From positions 1 through 41,849 of IMG/VR virus record IMGVR_UViG_3300010885_007698: DNA of 41,849 bases; one strand, given 5' to 3'. Below the pieces are notes generated by a model that was not told the DNA's origin, made no database searches, and was given only the letters and a program-made list of their open reading frames with translations. This DNA is from a virus. Positions 1 through 8,400 of the stretch are shown here, one piece after another (position 1 is the first letter of the stretch; every line of letters begins with the position of its first letter). The position numbers and the translations under genes are program-made.

Positions 1-26
1 AACGCTTTCTAAGAAAGGAGTAGACC

Positions 27-941
27 ATGGCCGCTCCAATGCGCAGTACCGACTTTAGAAGTATTGTCGAACCCATTCTGAACGAATGCTTTGATGGTGT
101 CTACGACCTTCGTCAAGACGAATGGTCTCGTGTCTTCCGTGAGGAAACAGGCATCCCCCGTAACTACCACGAAGAACCCGTCCTGTACGGTTTCGGTGCG
201 GCTCCACAGTTGCCTGACGGCAGCCCAGTGACGTACCAACAGGGTGGTGTCTTATTCCTGAAACGCTATGTGTACAACGTGTATGGCCTCGCCTTCGCAT
301 TGACCAAAGTGTTGGTGGAAGACGGCGACCATATCCGTATCGGTCAGGTTTATGCACGTCACTTGGCACAGTCTTTGATTGAAACCAAAGAAACTTTGTC
401 AGCCAACGTGTTGAACCGTTCTTTCAATAGCTCGTACCCCGGTGGTGATGGCGTTCAGTTGAACTCCGCTTCTCACCCCATCGTGAACGGCACTTTCAGC
501 AACTTGCTCTCCACTTCCGCAAACTTGTCTCAAACATCTCTCGAACAGATGCTGATTCAAATTCGCCAAGCTGTGGACAACAACGGCAAGAAAATTCGTC
601 TGGTTCCCAAGCAATTGGTGGTTGCCTCTGGCAACGAAATGCAAGCCGAAGTTTTGCTGAAGTCTGTTCTCCGTGCTGGTGGTGCAAACAACGACATCAA
701 CCCAATCAAGTCGATTGGTTTGCTGGACGAAGGTTGCGCCATCATCAGCCGTTTGACTTCTCCTACCGCATGGTGGGTGCAGACAGACGCTCCTGAAGGC
801 ATGAAGCTTATGATGCGTCGTAAGCTGGAGAAGACCATGGAAGGTGACTTCGAGACTGACTCTATGCGCTACAAGGCGACAGAGCGTTACGACGTTGGCT
901 TCACTGATCCTCGTGCTATGTACGGTACACCCGGCGTGTAA
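27..941 (+). CDS. Major capsid protein
   Basis: This 304-residue protein most likely forms the icosahedral shell. The sequence has the character of a Mu gpT-like/HK97-fold major head subunit: an N-terminal helical stretch (DFRSIVEPILNECFDG), a central helix-rich part with LAQSLIETKETLSANVLNRSF (read as two pieces around residues 115-133), the conserved 'SASHPI' segment near residue 150 and a 'KQLVVASGNEMQAEVLLKS' strand-helix unit near residue 195. No Cys-rich or enzymatic motif is present. A strong ribosome site (AAGGAG) lies 7 bases before the ATG. It is followed directly by a hairpin terminator, which would let capsid transcripts accumulate above those of the genes downstream. Family assignment comes from recognition of sequence style, not from a search. 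Confidence 0.85.
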   Translation: MAAPMRSTDFRSIVEPILNECFDGVYDLRQDEWSRVFREETGIPRNYHEEPVLYGFGAAPQLPDGSPVTYQQGGVLFLKRYVYNVYGLAFALTKVLVEDGDHIRIGQVYARHLAQSLIETKETLSANVLNRSFNSSYPGGDGVQLNSASHPIVNGTFSNLLSTSANLSQTSLEQMLIQIRQAVDNNGKKIRLVPKQLVVASGNEMQAEVLLKSVLRAGGANNDINPIKSIGLLDEGCAIISRLTSPTAWWVQTDAPEGMKLMMRRKLEKTMEGDFETDSMRYKATERYDVGFTDPRAMYGTPGV

Positions 942-949
942 ACCAAACA

Positions 950-982
950 GGGGTCAGCCAATTCAGGTTGGCCCCTTTTTTT
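950..982 (+). terminator. Intrinsic terminator after the capsid gene
   Basis: GCCAA (957-961) pairs with TTGGC (968-972) around a 6-base loop. GGG (951-953) pairs with CCC (973-975) beyond a 3-base bulge, and seven T follow (976-982). It sits 9 bases after the capsid stop and before the next ribosome site, so partial readthrough into the rest of the late operon is likely. Confidence 0.75.
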
Positions 983-1014
983 AAATTTAAGTCTAGCTTT
1001 TCAAGGAGAAGACA

Positions 1015-2001
1015 ATGCCTCAATTTTCAGACGACCTATTTTTAGGCCCAGCCCAAACTTACATGGGAACTGGCCTGCGCCCGTACTCCACTACGTTTAC
1101 TGGCTCAATCTCTACAACCACACTGACGGTCACCGCCTTGTTGCAAGGCTCACCTCTTGTTGTAGGTATGTATGTTGACGGTTCAAGCGTAACCGACGGC
1201 ACTTACATCACCGCATTTGGCACTGGCTCTGGCGGTACAGGCACTTATACCGTGAGCGCCTCTTCAACCGCCTCCAGCACCACAATGATTGCGCATGGAA
1301 ACATTGCATTTGATGATCCATCCCCCATGAGTTTGGGTGTTGGCCCATTGGGTCGTATTTATACTTGGGATGTGGTTCCGCAAGCTTTGGTGACAAACAA
1401 CGTTGCCGCCACACAAACTCCCGCAGCCGCAGGAAACTTGACCCTGACTGCTGGTACTTCAACCAAGTCAATAACTCGCAGTGATGGCGTTACAGTGGTT
1501 CAACTTGATTTGCCTCGTGCAGTTCAATTGACCACAGCGTCTGGAACCATTACCACAAGTCGCAACTTGACCGTGTCTGGCTACGACTACTACGGTCAGG
1601 CCATGAGCGAAGTTATTGCAACTGGAACCACCTCTTCTGCTGTGGCTAACGTCAAGGGCAAAAAAGCGTTTTTCCAAATCACCAGCATTGCAGTTAGCGG
1701 CGCATTGCCAGTGGCAATCACTGTTGGCACTACCGACATCCTTGGCCTGCCTGTTCGTGTGTTTAACGTGGCATACATTGCCAGCGTTAAGAGCAACAGC
1801 ACATTGGCAACAGATGCAGGTAATTTTGTCGCCGCAGACACAGCCACTGCTACAACCACCACTGGCGACGTTCGTGGTACATACGTTCCAACCACTGCGT
1901 CAGATGGTATTTGCCGCACGGTGATAGGCATTTTGATGCCTGCCATTGCGGTCGGCCCCAGCGCAACCCGTGTTGGTGCTCTTGGTGTAACTCAAGCTTA
2001 A
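1015..2001 (+). CDS. Virion structural protein, Ser/Thr/Gly-rich, beta-rich
   Basis: A 328-residue protein of unknown exact role that sits directly after the capsid gene, where many short-tailed phages carry decoration or head-completion proteins. It is rich in Thr, Ser, Ala, Gly and Val in alternating patterns typical of beta-sheet virion proteins. Residues about 25-95 form a low-complexity segment ([19 protein letters not shown]) resembling adhesive repeats found in phage decoration and fibre proteins. The rest (about 95-328) looks like a more ordinary folded domain with '[12 protein letters not shown]' and '[13 protein letters not shown]'. The start has a good AAGGAG site 8 bases upstream. 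No signal peptide, membrane segment or catalytic motif is seen. A capsid decoration protein is my best guess. Confidence 0.75.
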   Translation: MPQFSDDLFLGPAQTYMGTGLRPYSTTFTGSISTTTLTVTALLQGSPLVVGMYVDGSSVTDGTYITAFGTGSGGTGTYTVSASSTASSTTMIAHGNIAFDDPSPMSLGVGPLGRIYTWDVVPQALVTNNVAATQTPAAAGNLTLTAGTSTKSITRSDGVTVVQLDLPRAVQLTTASGTITTSRNLTVSGYDYYGQAMSEVIATGTTSSAVANVKGKKAFFQITSIAVSGALPVAITVGTTDILGLPVRVFNVAYIASVKSNSTLATDAGNFVAADTATATTTTGDVRGTYVPTTASDGICRTVIGILMPAIAVGPSATRVGALGVTQA

Positions 2002-2013
2002 TAGGAGGCTTTC

Positions 2014-3156
2014 ATGGGTCAATTTAAACCAATGGTCAAGATGATGACCACGGAGCCTTCAGTTGAACTGAAGCTCAAAAAGGGTGGCGCTGTGAAGAAA
2101 GCCATGGGCGGCGACATGTCTGGCGATCAAATGCCAGCGTTCTCACCCATGGGTAGCTCCTTGGGCGCTCCTCGTGGCGGCATGGCTCCATCAGCGGCTC
2201 CTAAAAAGCCATCTATGGCTATGCGCAAGAAAGCCATGACACCTACAGCCTCAGCATTAAGCATGGCTGCACCGCCCACCATGAAAAAAGGCGGCAAAGC
2301 TGAAGGCGGCGACGCTGACATGGCGCAAGACAAGGCCATGATCAAGAAGGCGATCAGCCAACACGATGCTCAAGAGCACAAAGGCGGTAAAGGCACTAAG
2401 TTGTCCTTGAAAAAGGGCGGCAAGATGGCTACTGGCGGTGTGGTCATGGGCAATGCTGGTGGTTTTAAAAAGGGCGGAAAGATTCAGGGCCACTACGCCT
2501 TTGGCGGTGGTGTCCAGACTTCTGATGTGGTTACCGCAAGGGCTGGAGCAACTGGCACTACAACGGGTGGTGTGACCATGGGTAATGCTGGCGGTTTCAA
2601 AAAAGGCGGCAAGATCAAGCGATACGCCTTTGGCGGGGGCGTTCAAACCTCTGATATGGTTACTTCAAGGGCTGGCTCGACTGGCACTACAACAGGCGGC
2701 GTTACTATGGGCAATGCTGGTGGCTTTAAGAAGGGTGGTGCTCCAAAAAAGTTTGCTGAGGGTGGATCAGTCCAAGACGACGGTCGCCCTCAGAAGATGG
2801 CGCAAGGGAATAAACCCCCATCAAAACCTGTGCGCATTACAAACCTTGCTGGAACATTCAAAAAAGGCGGCGGTGTGAAGAAGATGGCTGGTGGTGGTTC
2901 CGAAAGTGACTACGACCCCATCATCGACCGTGAAATGGCCCGTAAAGCTGCTGAACAAGCTGCAAGCGTGTCTGACAACGAGAACATGCGTGACATGGTT
3001 CTTGGTGCTCCCAAGCGCATCCTTCAAGGTGCGAAGCGCATGATTGGCATGGGAGAAGGCTCAGTCTCTGATAAAGAGCCAAAGGCTATCACCAAGACTG
3101 AAAAGTCCGTGACCATCTCTCCTGCCAGCAAAAAGCGTGGCGGCAAAGTCTGCTAA
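2014..3156 (+). CDS. Lys/Gly-rich repetitive virion protein (KKGG motifs)
   Basis: A 380-residue, strongly basic protein built from KKGG-type motifs (KKGGAVKK, KKGGK, FKKGGKI). Residues about 140-245 hold three near-identical units of 43-44 residues, each with MGNAGGFKKGG followed by YAFGGGVQTSD and a Thr/Gly run. Met-rich stretches (about residues 10-110) and a more acidic C-terminal part (about 300-360) surround them. Composition suggests an unfolded, positively charged protein that could bind DNA or coat the inside of the capsid, but no enzymatic or known DNA-binding domain is visible. An AGGAGG site precedes the ATG by 6 bases. A terminator follows 8 bases after the stop. Function is unknown; its place among head genes suggests a virion or assembly role. 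Confidence 0.75.
   Translation: MGQFKPMVKMMTTEPSVELKLKKGGAVKKAMGGDMSGDQMPAFSPMGSSLGAPRGGMAPSAAPKKPSMAMRKKAMTPTASALSMAAPPTMKKGGKAEGGDADMAQDKAMIKKAISQHDAQEHKGGKGTKLSLKKGGKMATGGVVMGNAGGFKKGGKIQGHYAFGGGVQTSDVVTARAGATGTTTGGVTMGNAGGFKKGGKIKRYAFGGGVQTSDMVTSRAGSTGTTTGGVTMGNAGGFKKGGAPKKFAEGGSVQDDGRPQKMAQGNKPPSKPVRITNLAGTFKKGGGVKKMAGGGSESDYDPIIDREMARKAAEQAASVSDNENMRDMVLGAPKRILQGAKRMIGMGEGSVSDKEPKAITKTEKSVTISPASKKRGGKVC
2446..2745 (+). repeat. Coding tandem repeat, three units of 129-132 bp
   Basis: Copies of the codons for MGNAGGFKKGG begin at 2446, 2578 and 2707, so the period is 132 then 129 bases. The intervening parts (FGGGVQTSD...AGxTGTTTGGV) are also alike, but with many silent changes. This points to old duplication kept for the protein sequence. 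Confidence 0.85.
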
Positions 3157-3164
3157 ACCAAGGT

Positions 3165-3188
3165 AGAGGCTTCGGCCTCTGCTTTTTT
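3165..3188 (+). terminator. Intrinsic terminator with UUCG loop
   Basis: AGAGGC (3165-3170), loop TTCG (3171-3174), GCCTCT (3175-3180), then GC and six T (3183-3188). A 6-bp stem capped by the very stable TTCG tetraloop and followed by T makes a classic rho-independent terminator. The next ribosome site (AAGGAAC) starts almost at once, so it probably attenuates rather than stops late transcription. Confidence 0.8.
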
Positions 3189-3199
3189 AAGGAACAAAT

Positions 3200-3604
3200 A
3201 TGGCTGATGCAGTAACAAGCCAGACGCTGCTTGATGGTGAGCGTCTTGCAATCATGAAATTCACAAACATCAGTGATGGCACTGGTGAAACAGCGGTGAC
3301 CAAGGTCAACGTTTCAGCTTTGGCAAAGAGCGCATCTGGACTGGCTTGTACAGGCGTGTCTGTGACAAAGATCACTTCTGTGTGTCATGGTATGGAAGTG
3401 CGCATGTATTGGGATGCATCAACAGATGTCCCATTCTTTATGAGCACCATCAACACCAACTATTGCAACGACTTCTCTGAGTTTGGTGGCCTCACCAACA
3501 ATTCAGGAGCAGGCAAGAATGGCAACATTGTGTTTTCCACGGCAGATGCATCTTCTGGCGACACATACACCGTTGTCCTTGAAATGCTGAAATACTATAG
3601 CTAA
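3200..3604 (+). CDS. Small virion protein, hypothetical
   Basis: A 134-residue protein with alternating hydrophobic and polar residues, suggesting a mostly beta fold. 'SDGTGETAVTKVNVSALAK' (residues about 29-47) and the C-terminal 'GDTYTVVLEMLKYYS' are typical of small structural proteins found between capsid and adaptor genes in uncultured short-tailed phages. No membrane segment, signal peptide or catalytic motif is seen. It is preceded by a terminator and an AAGGAAC ribosome site, and the next gene begins 2 bases after its stop. I recognise the family style only; a head-decoration or head-closure role is an inference from position. Confidence 0.65.
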   Translation: MADAVTSQTLLDGERLAIMKFTNISDGTGETAVTKVNVSALAKSASGLACTGVSVTKITSVCHGMEVRMYWDASTDVPFFMSTINTNYCNDFSEFGGLTNNSGAGKNGNIVFSTADASSGDTYTVVLEMLKYYS

Positions 3605-3606
3605 TC

Positions 3607-4122
3607 ATGCCAAGCAAATCACCTTCCCAGCACCGTTTAATGTCAGCGGTAGCTCATAACCCTAAGTTTGCCAAGCAAGTTGGCATTCCTCAAAAGGTTG
3701 GCAAAGAGTTTGCTAAAGCTGATGAGGGAAAAAAATTCAAAGAAGGCGGACTCTATGAAAACATTCATGCAAAACAGCAAAGAATATCTGAAGGCTCTGG
3801 TGAAAAAATGCGCCGAGTTGGTAGCGAAGGTGCGCCAACGGCTCAAGCCTTCCGAGAGTCAGCCAAAACAGTAAAAAAAAAGGTAGGCGGCCCTAGCCTT
3901 GCCGTTGGGCGTGGTGAGAAGCTGCCAGTCTCTAAGGGCGCTGGATTGACCGAGAAGGGTCGAGAGAAGTACAACCGTGAGACAGGGTCGCACTTGAAGG
4001 CTCCACAGCCACAGGGCGGCAGCCGCAAGGACTCCTTTTGCGCAAGGATGGAGGGCGTTGTTGAACACGCCAAGGGAGATGCGCCAAGAGCAAAGGCATC
4101 TCTGAAACGATGGAAATGCTGA
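3607..4122 (+). CDS. Small basic phage protein with DUF6321-like C-terminus
   Basis: A 171-residue basic protein. The C-terminal part (about residues 110-171) carries the run GLTEKGREKYNRETGSHLKA, then DSFCARMEGV, and ends KRWKC. I associate this with DUF6321, a domain recurrent in phage structural clusters. The N-terminal half (residues 1-60) is Lys/Ala-rich, with HNPKFAKQVGIPQKVGKEF, and resembles a short helical DNA- or capsid-binding segment. The start lies 2 bases after the previous stop, which suggests translational coupling; the upstream ribosome site is weak. Its function is unknown in the family. Placement between capsid and adaptor genes suggests a minor head protein. Confidence 0.7.
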   Translation: MPSKSPSQHRLMSAVAHNPKFAKQVGIPQKVGKEFAKADEGKKFKEGGLYENIHAKQQRISEGSGEKMRRVGSEGAPTAQAFRESAKTVKKKVGGPSLAVGRGEKLPVSKGAGLTEKGREKYNRETGSHLKAPQPQGGSRKDSFCARMEGVVEHAKGDAPRAKASLKRWKC

Positions 4123-4134
4123 TAAGGAAAAACA

Positions 4135-5193
4135 ATGGCGTACTCAGGAACGGTCGGCACAACAGTCATCAATGTTCAAACTTACATTGACCATGGCGCT
4201 CGTCGGGCTGGAAAGCTTGCCGAGGAATTGACCTCTGAGCAGCAAATCTCCGCACGAGAGTCACTTTACTTCCTGTTGTCCAACCTCATCAACATGGGGA
4301 TTCAATACTGGTGCATCAGCAAGAAGGTTTACGGTGTCCAGCCTGACAAAGCTGTCTATGAACTGCCTGTAGGCGGTAACGATGTGTTGCAGGCGCTGTA
4401 TCGCCGCATGAACCGCCCGACAGGAAGCTACACAGCTTCTTCTGGAGTGGCTGCAAACGCCTTTGACAGCGACATTGCCACCAAATGCACCCAGAGCGCC
4501 ATAAACGGCAACATTGGGGTCAATTACGGCACTGGCAACACGGTCTACGTTGGCTCAATTGGGGTTATGCCGGGGGTCACAGGCTCGTTTAACGTGCTTT
4601 TTGAGGTGTCCAGTGACGGAGCCACATGGACAACGCTCTACGCCCCCGGTGTCACCGCTTGGGTGGACGGTGAATGGCAGTGGTACGACATCAACACGGG
4701 TGCAAATGCCCAGTATTACCGCATGCGGGAGACTGGCGGCAACACTTTGAGCGTTCGTGAACTGTATTTTGGCAACAATGCCACCGAAATCACCATGGCT
4801 CGGTTGAATCGTGACGACTTCACCAACCTGCCAAACAAGAACTTCACAGCAAACCAGCCGTTTCAATATTGGTTTGACCGCACAGTGCCGCAGGCAACAA
4901 TTTACCTGTGGCCCGTCCCTTCAGACCCTTTTGTGCAGATGACTGTGTGGTACTCACGCCAGATCATGGACGTTGGGGCGCTCACAGACGAGCTTGAGAT
5001 ACCTCAGCGGTGGCAGTACGCCATCCAAGCGATGCTGGCCCACCAGATGGCGCTGGAGTTGCCCGGTGTGGACATGCAGCGCATCATGTACTTGGAAGCT
5101 CAGGGCGAGAAAGCTTTCAACCTTGCCGAACAGGAAGAGCGGGACAAGTCACCGATCTACTACAGCCCGAATATTTCAGTTTACACAAGGTGA
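4135..5193 (+). CDS. Head-tail adaptor (gp4-like) with discoidin-like insert
   Basis: A 352-residue protein read as a portal-binding adaptor that seals the head and carries the tail. Residues about 20-65 give a helical N-terminus (EELTSEQQISARESLYFLLS). Residues about 225-345 give the recurrent phage adaptor pattern 'FQYWFDR...IYLWPVPSD..VQMTVWYSRQ', followed by 'IPQRWQYAIQAMLAHQMALELPG', shared in outline with the 211-residue adaptor at 17022. Between them, residues about 95-215 form an extra beta-rich domain (FDSDIATKCTQ, VLFEVSSDGATWTTLY, YYRMRETGG) that resembles an F5/8 type C (discoidin) carbohydrate-binding fold. An AAGGAAAAAC site precedes the ATG. The sugar-binding role of the insert is inferred. 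Confidence 0.7.
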   Translation: MAYSGTVGTTVINVQTYIDHGARRAGKLAEELTSEQQISARESLYFLLSNLINMGIQYWCISKKVYGVQPDKAVYELPVGGNDVLQALYRRMNRPTGSYTASSGVAANAFDSDIATKCTQSAINGNIGVNYGTGNTVYVGSIGVMPGVTGSFNVLFEVSSDGATWTTLYAPGVTAWVDGEWQWYDINTGANAQYYRMRETGGNTLSVRELYFGNNATEITMARLNRDDFTNLPNKNFTANQPFQYWFDRTVPQATIYLWPVPSDPFVQMTVWYSRQIMDVGALTDELEIPQRWQYAIQAMLAHQMALELPGVDMQRIMYLEAQGEKAFNLAEQEERDKSPIYYSPNISVYTR

Positions 5194-5197
5194 CATC

Positions 5198-5473
5198 ATG
5201 CCAAAGTTCCTTGACACCACGGGGATGTCAGACATAGCGATCTTTGTGTGTGATAGGTGCAAGATGAAGCGCCCACATGCAGAGTCACGAAACGATCCCA
5301 ACTTTCCCGGCCTCCTTGTCTGTGGACAGGGCTGTGCAGATGATTTCGATCCGTATCGTCTTCCTGCCCGAAAAACAGAGAAAATAACCATCAGATTCCC
5401 AAGACCAGATTTGGCATTGGACGGTGTTGTTGATCAGTCGCCAGCGTATGGCGGCAAAGTTATCACCCCATAA
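5198..5473 (+). CDS. Small zinc-ribbon-like phage protein
   Basis: A 91-residue protein with two paired Cys motifs: CDRCK near residues 18-22 and a C-x3-C pair (CGQGC) near residues 43-47. This spacing can bind one zinc ion. The motif layout (CDRCxMKRP...LLVCGQGC..DFDPYR) matches a small protein often found beside adaptor and fibre genes in environmental phages. I chose the ATG 4 bases after the adaptor stop. An upstream in-frame extension would lie wholly inside the adaptor gene and reads as a shadow of it. A ribosome site is weak (AAGGTGAC), so translation is probably coupled. Function is not known. Confidence 0.75.
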   Translation: MPKFLDTTGMSDIAIFVCDRCKMKRPHAESRNDPNFPGLLVCGQGCADDFDPYRLPARKTEKITIRFPRPDLALDGVVDQSPAYGGKVITP

Positions 5474-5488
5474 ATTTAAGGACAGAAA

Positions 5489-8400
5489 ATGGCACAGTCA
5501 GGTTACACCCCCATCCAGCTTTACTACAGCACCACCGCAGGCAATCAACCAACCTCTGGCAACCTTGCAAACGGCGAGTTGGCAATCAACACCAACGACG
5601 GTGTCTTGTACTACAAGGACAGCAGCGGCATTGTTCAAGTGATTGCATCAGGTAGCTCTGTGTCGCTGTTGGCAGTGACTGCCGCCACCACAACCAACTT
5701 GGCTTCCCTGTCTGGATTGCTGACCGTTGATGGCATTACATTGACTGCCAGCCAGCGTGTGCTGGTCAAGGATCAGACGCTGAGTCAAAACAACGGTGTG
5801 TACGTTGCTGCTGTTGGGGCGTGGAGTCGCTCAATTGATGCCAACAGTGCCGCTGAAGTTTCTGGTCGCATCATCTCTGTTCGTTCTGGAACAACATGGG
5901 GTGGAACTCAGTGGGCAACCACGTTCAAGTCTACTGACACGCTTGGCACTACAGCCATGCCTTGGTATCAAGTTCTTGAAAACACTGCTGCTGGTACTGG
6001 TGCAGGTAATTTGGGTGTTGGCACAGGTGCTTTGGCATCTAATACGACCGGGGCATCAAATACTGCTGTTGGATATAACACTTTAAACGCAAATACCATT
6101 GGTGCTCTTAACACTGCTTTTGGTTATCAGGCTTTGGATGTAAACACAACGGGCATAAGGAATACGGCTATTGGTGCTGATTCGCTCGGTGCAAACACAA
6201 CAGGTATTGAAAACGTGGCTGTTGGAAGAAACGCCATGCGACTTAATACCACAGGCTCAAGCAATGTTGCTGTTGGTCAAGAGGCTTTACAAGCAAACAC
6301 GACAGCATCAAACAATGTTGCTGTTGGTTATCAAGCGGGTTTTACCAATACATTTGGAGATATTACTGCGCTTGGATATCGTGCTGGGTACAGCAACACA
6401 ACGGGCGCTGAAAGCACTTTTGTTGGAAATTCTGCTGGATTTTTAAATACCTTTGGCCCCGCAAATACTTATATGGGTAGTGCGGCAGGGTATCAAAATG
6501 CAACAGGCGGATACAACACAGGTATTGGCGACAACTCTTTAAGATTTAACTTGGCTTCAAACAATGTTGCCGTTGGTTATCAGGCTGCTTATACCAATAC
6601 AACAGGTACAAGTTTGACAGCAGTTGGCTATCAAGCTCTTAAAGCAACCACCACAGCAACAAGCAATACAGCCGTTGGTTATTTGGCAGGAACCAACTCA
6701 ACAGCTAGTGGTGTAGACGCTTTTGGCGCACAGGCATTACGCTTCAACACTACCGGGGCAAATAATGCAGCTTTTGCATATAACTCGCTTTACAACAACA
6801 CAACCGGAAGTAACAACGTTGCTGTTGGTGCGGCGGCATTGTTTACCAATACTTTTGGCGGAAACAACGCCGCAGTAGGTTATTACGCTCTTCAAAGCAA
6901 CACCACAGGAAATTACAATACAGCAATAGGTATCTATGCCCTTACCGGGAATACCGCAGCAGATAACAACACCGCTGTAGGCTACCAAGCTTTGTATGCA
7001 AATACAACTGGTACAACAAACACAGCGGTTGGTGTCAGTGCATTGTCTGCAAATACTATTGGCATTGAAAATACTGCTGTTGGATATTTTGCGCTTACTG
7101 CAAATACAACTGGAACTTACAACACCGCTGTTGGAAAAAATGCAATGTCGTCAAATACCATTGGCGGCACTAATATTGCTATGGGTCGGTCTTCGCTTCA
7201 AAGCAATGTAACGGGTAATGCTAACATTGCCGTAGGCTACCGATCTTTGATATCAAATACCTTTGGCGGAGCCAATGTTGCACTTGGTAGAGATACTTTG
7301 CAAGCAAACACCACAGCATCAAACAACACTGCTGTAGGGCATGAGGCTGGATATTCAAATACGTTTGGCAATATAAATGCTTTTGGCTCAGGAGCAGGAT
7401 ATTCCAATACAACAGGCACTGCAAATACCGCACTTGGTCAGGCGGCTCTTTATACAAATAGCACTGGAAACTACAACACGGCTGTTGGCTATACGGCATT
7501 GCAATTTAACACTGGCGGCTTTAATACTGCTGTTGGTTATCAAGCTCTTTACACCAACACTACAGCATCAAACAACACTGCTGTCGGAAACGCAGCTTTG
7601 GCCCTTAACACATTTGGCGCAAGTAATGTTGCAATTGGCTTGCAAGCACTTTACACCAGCACTACCGCTTCAAATAATACTGCTGTAGGTTATCAGGCAG
7701 GATTATTGGTAACAACTGGCGATGGCTTGGTATTTGTTGGTTCTACTGCGGGAGCCGCAACAACCACTGGCGCAGGTAATACTGGAATTGGATTTGCTTC
7801 CCTTACCGCAAACACAGCAGGGCAAAATAATACAGCCGTGGGACTGTCATCACTTCGCTCCAACACCACAGCATCTAACAACACTGCTGTAGGATATCAA
7901 GCGGCATACTCGAATACCTTTGGCACAGGTATTTTGGCTCTTGGCTACCAAGCTTTATATACAAATACAACTGGAGCCAATAACACTGCCGTTGGTTCTG
8001 GTGCGCTTATTTCCAATACCACTGCCTCAAACAACACTGCCGTAGGCTATCAAGCTCTTGGTTCCAACACCCTTGGTTCAGAATTAACAGCCGTTGGTCG
8101 CAGGGCTTTGTACTTGAACACTACTGGCGGTCAGAATACCGCCGTCGGAAACTTTGCTCTTACCGCAAATACGTTTGGAGCATCAAACAGTTCCTTGGGA
8201 GAAGAGGCGCTACAAGCCAATACCACAGGAAACTACAACGCCGCATTTGGCGCAAGCGCTCTTTTCTCCAACACCACGGCAAATAACAATACCGCTGTAG
8301 GCTATCAGGCTGGATATACAAACACTAGCACAGGCATTTCAGCTTTTGGATACCAAGCTCTTTTTTCCAACACCACAGCACAATTCAATACTGCCGTAGG

